Shown: piece by piece, positions 60,507 through 64,000 of the stretch
Layout of the letters: each line of letters starts with the position of its first letter
Position numbering within the stretch: position 1 is the stretch's first letter
Assembly: GCA_009904015.1 (NCBI GenBank)
Contig: WYEQ01000014.1
Coordinates: 1-64,000, forward strand
Length of the DNA: 64,000 nt
Direction: 5' to 3'
Origin: Desulfurococcales archaeon
GTDB lineage: Archaea > Thermoproteota > Thermoprotei_A > Sulfolobales > Fervidicoccaceae
The notes under the pieces: generated by a model
What the model was told of the DNA's origin: nothing
Databases searched by the model: none
What the model saw: the letters and a program-made list of their open reading frames with translations, nothing else
Translations under genes and position numbers: made by a program

Positions 60507-61444
60507 CTCGCTTTTTCCTCCAACAACGAGAGTACTTGGTGTATACTCATAGTTCTCAGTTCTTCTCTGCCACTAAGAGATTCCCAGATAATCAGTGGTA
60601 CTCCGGCCGGGCTTGTAACTCCTTTCTCCGTTATAATGGCATCTATGTACTGCGGTCTGGTAACATCCATTAGTGGCGCCTTCACAAGTACATTTGGGTA
60701 TAAGAGGTCCTTGGGGAAACCGAGCAGGTCTAGGCTTGCCTCGGGAATTCTGATTAGCTCTCCATAAACAGTCTCGAAGCTAAACTTGTAGGTCCCAGCC
60801 AGAACAATCATCCTCTTCCTCCTATGATAAGAAGCAAGAGCGATCATGCTGGTTCCAATCTTGTTGACCAGCGCTCCATTAGCTGTTATGGCCTCGGCTC
60901 CAACCACGACGAGGCTAACCTTATCGAGGAAGTAGTTCACTGCGCTATCGGTTATCAACGTTGTCTTTAAGCCACGCTCGCTGAGAGCCATGGCTGTATG
61001 TAGCCCTTCTCCCCCAGGCCTAGACTCGGTGACGAAGACTTGTTTTATCTTTCCTTTCTCATGTGCAAGGCTAAGAGTCTTAATAACGGTTGTGCTGTAA
61101 CTATGAGTTAGAACCACGCTGTCATCGGGTATCCTGCGGGAAGCAAGCTGAGCTAGTTCATCAACGCTTCGACGAGAATAATCTACCTCCTCGTCGATTA
61201 GCTTCAATAAATCATGCAGAGCCTCATCAAAAGAGCGGTCTCTCAGCTCCAAGGCCCTTATCGCAAGCTTCTTTATAGTGTTGACCAGAAGAGCGGATGT
61301 TGGTCTCTCCTCGTAGAATCTTCGTGCAAGGGAAGCGAGATTAGCGTATAGCTCTTTCATGCTTTTTGTCTGAGACAAGCTTTTCTTCATGTAATCAAGG
61401 AAGACCATGGCTGCCTCTGTAGCGCCTGTCCACTGAGCCGTCAT
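60503..61444 (-). CDS. eIF2B alpha/delta-like protein
   Basis: The 313-residue protein is a paralogue of the downstream isomerase (eIF2B/MtnA/R15P isomerase superfamily), but the catalytic Cys is Ser115 (THSYSTT) and the Asp is Glu184 (VGAEAI), as in eukaryotic eIF2B alpha (HSYS, GAE). It is therefore probably not an isomerase; it may bind nucleotide phosphates or act with aIF2. Its stop overlaps the start of the isomerase gene by 4 nt, so the two are coupled. Confidence 0.8.
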   Translation of the reverse strand: MTAQWTGATEAAMVFLDYMKKSLSQTKSMKELYANLASLARRFYEERPTSALLVNTIKKLAIRALELRDRSFDEALHDLLKLIDEEVDYSRRSVDELAQLASRRIPDDSVVLTHSYSTTVIKTLSLAHEKGKIKQVFVTESRPGGEGLHTAMALSERGLKTTLITDSAVNYFLDKVSLVVVGAEAITANGALVNKIGTSMIALASYHRRKRMIVLAGTYKFSFETVYGELIRIPEASLDLLGFPKDLLYPNVLVKAPLMDVTRPQYIDAIITEKGVTSPAGVPLIIWESLSGREELRTMSIHQVLSLLEEKAR

Positions 61445-61487
61445 AAATCAAACACCTTCTTTTTTCATTATTTATTGTTAACAAAAC

Positions 61488-62168
61488 TTAATATTGATTA
61501 GTCCCTTTCCTCCTAGCCCACATCCATGGGGGGATCCATCCAACAAGCACATACGCGAAGGCCAGTGATAACAGCAGGTAGAAGAACCATGTTATCTCGT
61601 CGTAAGGCATGAAGGCTAGTATTAGAGGGACTACTAGTCTTATTTGCCAGAACGTCCCCTTATTGGTGCTTTGGCCTGGCTCTCCGAGCCTCTTCGCGTA
61701 ATTGATAGGCAGAAGGGTTGGCACGAGCAACAATAACATAACTGCCGGGGGGATCACGAGCTTTGATAAATAGCTCGATATAATGACCAAAGTGTGGATG
61801 TTTAATGGGAGACCCGTGAACCAAGTCGAGCTTGGCTTGACCTCCGCTATTCTCCAGTAAGAAACTGTTATGAGCACCGCTCCATATATAATGGATAGGA
61901 TGCTGCCCGGTGTAAGCTTCAAGTAAATAATTACGGGAACTATTACCTGGTACAGCCTATCGAACAACCTGTCCAGGAGAGCCCCCTTATCACTCGTGGC
62001 ATTAAGCTTTCTTGCAAGATACCCGTCCAGAACATCGAGCGACAAGGCGAGGAAAACCAGGCGAATCGCGAGCAAATCTTGACCCAGGCCAATCAGAAGA
62101 ATAGCTATTGAGGCTACAAACCCCATGGTGAGGGTAACAAGGTTGGGGAGAAATTTCTTAGTTAACAT
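61488..62168 (-). CDS. CDP-alcohol phosphatidyltransferase family membrane protein
   Basis: The 226-residue membrane protein has about six hydrophobic helices and the catalytic motif D-x2-DG-x2-AR-x8-G-x3-D-x3-D (DVLDGYLARKLNATSDKGALLDRLFDR). It transfers a phosphoalcohol from a CDP-activated lipid, such as archaetidylserine, glycerol phosphate or inositol phosphate synthesis. Which headgroup it adds is not clear. The gene is alone, 43 nt upstream of the eIF2B-like gene on the same strand. Confidence 0.88.
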   Translation of the reverse strand: MLTKKFLPNLVTLTMGFVASIAILLIGLGQDLLAIRLVFLALSLDVLDGYLARKLNATSDKGALLDRLFDRLYQVIVPVIIYLKLTPGSILSIIYGAVLITVSYWRIAEVKPSSTWFTGLPLNIHTLVIISSYLSKLVIPPAVMLLLLVPTLLPINYAKRLGEPGQSTNKGTFWQIRLVVPLILAFMPYDEITWFFYLLLSLAFAYVLVGWIPPWMWARRKGTNQY

Positions 62169-62207
62169 GAGAAAAAACCTTTCATGAGTTTATTTGAGAA
62201 ATAAAAA

Positions 62208-62606
62208 CTATACTAAGCTCCTATCAGCATACCCCTTAACCACGTACTTAGCTTCGAGCTTATCAACGATGTAATCGAAGGCCTTCTCTGGCTGGCTGGC
62301 CTCACCGCATGCATATACATCTATTGTAGCGAAACCGTACTCAGGCCATGTATGAATAGATATGTGGCTCTCAACTATTACTCCAATAACGGTTACGCCT
62401 GGATTAAGCTTCCATGACTTTACGTCTAGCAACGTCATGTTGCCTACTTTGGCTGCTTCAATAACTAGGTTTGTTAGGAAGGCCTCGTCCATCAGCTTAT
62501 CTGGATTACACTCCATAGCGCTCCCATACACATGCTTGCCAAACACTCTGTAGTTCCTGGCGCTCTTCTCCTCGATAGTGATGAATGGAGCTTTTACCTC
62601 CATCAT
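62208..62606 (-). CDS. speD: AdoMet decarboxylase-family pyruvoyl enzyme, likely arginine decarboxylase
   Basis: The 132-residue proenzyme cleaves itself at Glu79-Ser80 (VES-HISIHTWPEYGFATIDVYACG) to generate a pyruvoyl group. Crenarchaeal genomes have two such proteins, an S-adenosylmethionine decarboxylase and an arginine decarboxylase. The C-terminal YADRS end, and the SQPEKAFDYIVDKLEAKYVV region, resemble the arginine enzyme, which makes agmatine. ATG 62606 follows a GGGGGGT site; 62618 is an alternative. Its promoter overlaps that of the divergent cdd gene. Links with the aminopropyltransferase at 0.98 kb. Confidence 0.85.
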   Translation of the reverse strand: MMEVKAPFITIEEKSARNYRVFGKHVYGSAMECNPDKLMDEAFLTNLVIEAAKVGNMTLLDVKSWKLNPGVTVIGVIVESHISIHTWPEYGFATIDVYACGEASQPEKAFDYIVDKLEAKYVVKGYADRSLV

Positions 62607-62618
62607 AGAACCCCCCAT

Positions 62619-62648
62619 TTAAATACCCATCCCCTAGATTTTAAAAAT
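62619..62648. promoter_or_regulatory. overlapping divergent TATA boxes of speD and cdd
   Basis: ATTTAAATAC (62619-62628) is placed to serve cdd on the plus strand, and TTTTTAAAATC (minus reading of about 62638-62648) to serve speD. Transcripts would start near 62650 (plus) and 62615 (minus), so the two promoters face each other in only 55 nt and may interfere. Confidence 0.45.
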
Positions 62649-62660
62649 ATCGGTGGTAAA

Positions 62661-63050
62661 ATGCAAGAGCTCATCGAGCTAGCAAAGAAAGCGCTGGCTA
62701 ACTCGTACTCACCGTACTCAAACTTCAGGGTTGCAAGTGCTGTGAAAACAAAGTCCGGTAAAACGTACACTGGGGTGAACATAGAGAACAGTAGCTATGG
62801 GCTAACCATATGCGCTGAGAGGGTAGCTGTATCAAAGGCTGTATCTGAGGGAGACAGGGATATAGAAACCGTGGTCGTCTACACGGATACCGACGAACCT
62901 ACTCCACCCTGCGGCGCATGCAGGCAGTTCATAGCTGAGTTTAACAGGGAAGCAAACATAATTATCGCTTGGAGAAAAGGAGTAAAGCAGGTGAACCTAA
63001 AAGACCTATTACCACTAGCTTTTACAGGCGAGAAGCTAGGGAAAACGTGA
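62661..63050 (+). CDS. cdd: cytidine deaminase
   Basis: The 129-residue zinc enzyme deaminates (deoxy)cytidine to (deoxy)uridine. Zinc ligands and catalytic Glu are in TICAERVAVSKAV (C-x-E) and PPCGACRQF (C-x2-C). ATG 62661 has GGTGGT 4 nt upstream and begins as in family members; the open frame extending upstream to 62532 is not coding. The next gene follows after 1 nt. Confidence 0.94.
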   Translation: MQELIELAKKALANSYSPYSNFRVASAVKTKSGKTYTGVNIENSSYGLTICAERVAVSKAVSEGDRDIETVVVYTDTDEPTPPCGACRQFIAEFNREANIIIAWRKGVKQVNLKDLLPLAFTGEKLGKT

Positions 63051-63051
63051 A

Positions 63052-64000
63052 ATGAACCGAGCAGTTATTCTTGACCACGACTATGTGGTTGACAAGTACC
63101 TAAACGTCTACCAGGTTGTAGGGGGATCCATAAACGAATGGATAATTCCTGTTATCCATAAGTACAGGGTTAGCAGGGAGAAGGTTTTCCTCGGTGGAAG
63201 AGGATTCGGTTTAGCGAGGCTCTTCGAAAAGTACACGCCGCGTGTAGCTAGTATAAGCAAGAAGAAAATTTTCCTCAGCTTCATCAAGGCGAGCCAGCCT
63301 TTCATCACGCCCATAGAGATTAAGGAGTACTTCTCGCCCCGAATAGCCGTATCGCGCTTAATAAGAAGAGCTGGTGATGCCCTCGAGAAGAAAGCCGTTG
63401 AGCTAATCTCAATGCTCATTGATGCAGGAATAAGTATGTCCGAGCTAGGAGTAACCGGTAGCTTAATGATGGGTATTCATAACCCAAGTATAAGTGATAT
63501 AGACCTTGTTGTCTATGATTGCCGGCTGGTCGATGAGATAAAGCAGGCAGGGATACTCACCCCGTTTAGTAATGGTCTACGCAGGAAATGGGCTGAGCAA
63601 CAGTCAAGGAGGCTCGGCATCCCCATATCCATCGCTGAGAGGCTGTACAACCCCTGCAGAAGAGCTCTGTTCAAGGGAACACAAGTATCCGTGATACCTG
63701 TCTCCCGCAGACCAGGCTGGCTCAGCGTACCGGACCTCTCAAGAGCCACTTATCTCGGAGACCTTGAGGCGATTGTTAAGCTGGACATAAATGATTGCAA
63801 TTACATGTACTATCCCCATGTTTTCCGAGGCGAGGTTATAGCTAGCAACAGGAAAATAAGCGAAAAAAGAAATGCAACTATAGTTAGTTATGAAAGCTTA
63901 TACTCATTTATAAGCACCGAAACCAAGCTCGCGAAAGCAAGAGGCGTGAGCTACTTGCTCGACAATACCGTAGTTACAGTGATTGGAGGAAGAGAAACAA
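63052..64000 (+). CDS. nucleotidyltransferase-fold protein (partial, runs off the window)
   Basis: The open frame starts at ATG 63052 and has no stop by 64000 (316 codons). VTGSLMMGIHNPSISDIDLVVYD (near residue 132) is the nucleotidyltransferase signature GS...SDIDL. The N-terminal 130 residues contain TPRVASISKKKIFLSFI and IEIKEYFSPR, and the region after the motif resembles the paralogue at 16261. It is probably cotranscribed with cdd. Function unknown; the 3' end is missing. Confidence 0.65.
   Translation, partial: MNRAVILDHDYVVDKYLNVYQVVGGSINEWIIPVIHKYRVSREKVFLGGRGFGLARLFEKYTPRVASISKKKIFLSFIKASQPFITPIEIKEYFSPRIAVSRLIRRAGDALEKKAVELISMLIDAGISMSELGVTGSLMMGIHNPSISDIDLVVYDCRLVDEIKQAGILTPFSNGLRRKWAEQQSRRLGIPISIAERLYNPCRRALFKGTQVSVIPVSRRPGWLSVPDLSRATYLGDLEAIVKLDINDCNYMYYPHVFRGEVIASNRKISEKRNATIVSYESLYSFISTETKLAKARGVSYLLDNTVVTVIGGRET

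Noticed and set aside
62532-62660. N-terminal extension of cytidine deaminase
   Set aside because: The extension overlaps the divergent speD gene and its promoter; ATG 62661 has an ideal ribosome-binding site and matches family starts.

Overview
The window comes from a hyperthermophilic crenarchaeon, most likely of the order Desulfurococcales. The signals are a crenarchaeal OB-fold SSB with a basic glycine/arginine tail, a CdvB (ESCRT-III) division protein, a PINA ATPase with Hjc, a pyruvoyl arginine-decarboxylase-type SpeD, class I lysyl-tRNA synthetase, archaeal TATA boxes, GGTG-type ribosome binding sites, frequent TTG/GTG starts, and tRNA genes with introns. RNA genes stand out as GC-rich islands in an otherwise moderately AT-rich, densely coding sequence. 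The genus cannot be fixed from the sequence alone.

Layout. 1-524 is the 5' part of 16S rRNA (minus), with its promoter near 710. An 85-nt GC-rich stem structure at 770-854 looks like an unannotated RNA. 0.98-5.2 kb holds a polyamine aminopropyltransferase, a DUF998 membrane protein, a lipid-linked saccharide flippase-like protein and a Get3/ArsA-like ATPase. 5.25-5.44 kb is an initiator tRNA-Met interrupted by three introns. 5.6-7.9 kb (minus) carries SSB, a PqqD-like protein, endonuclease III and a THUMP-like protein. 8.0-16 kb holds tRNA-Pro, CdvB, a dolichol-kinase-like protein, enolase, TrkA and MscS-like genes, a TtuA/NcsA sulfurtransferase, tRNA-Thr and DtdA. 16.2-19.9 kb has a nucleotidyltransferase-like gene, a DUF447-like gene, a CitG-like gene and an unknown. 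20-31 kb has LysRS, an apparent tmcA-trmI-atpH-atpC operon, tatA-tatC and the stomatin/NfeD pair. 31-39 kb has glutamate dehydrogenase, nicotinate phosphoribosyltransferase, archaeal phosphoglycerate mutase, Nnr and PINA. 39-49 kb has a UbiA-type lipid enzyme, Hjc, DUF59, CinA-like, SHMT, UPF0201/UPF0200, ThpR, CCA-adding enzyme and a small kinase. 49.3-53.4 kb is a poorly characterised operon (unknown 411-aa protein, second TtuA/NcsA paralogue, DUF763) behind repeated GGTAATACC-type palindromes. 53.5-57.2 kb is a NitT/TauT-type ABC importer divergent from a ModD-like gene. 57.3-64 kb has a DJ-1/PfpI protein, a TnpB relic, tRNA-Arg fused to the end of a DUF1611 gene, R15P isomerase next to an eIF2B-like paralogue, a CDP-alcohol transferase, a SpeD-family decarboxylase, cytidine deaminase and a partial nucleotidyltransferase-like gene.

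Themes. tRNA biology is dense (TmcA, TrmI, THUMP protein, two TtuA/NcsA paralogues, CCA-adding enzyme, ThpR, DtdA, LysRS, four tRNA genes of which three have introns). Polyamine synthesis is represented at both ends (SpeD-type decarboxylase, aminopropyltransferase). Recombination and repair genes are SSB, Nth, PINA and Hjc. Central carbon genes are enolase, ApgM, Gdh and SHMT. Decayed IS200/IS605-type TnpB elements are scattered through the intergenic spaces; two appear to supply the stop codon of the neighbouring gene. No intact transposase, CRISPR array or prophage is visible.
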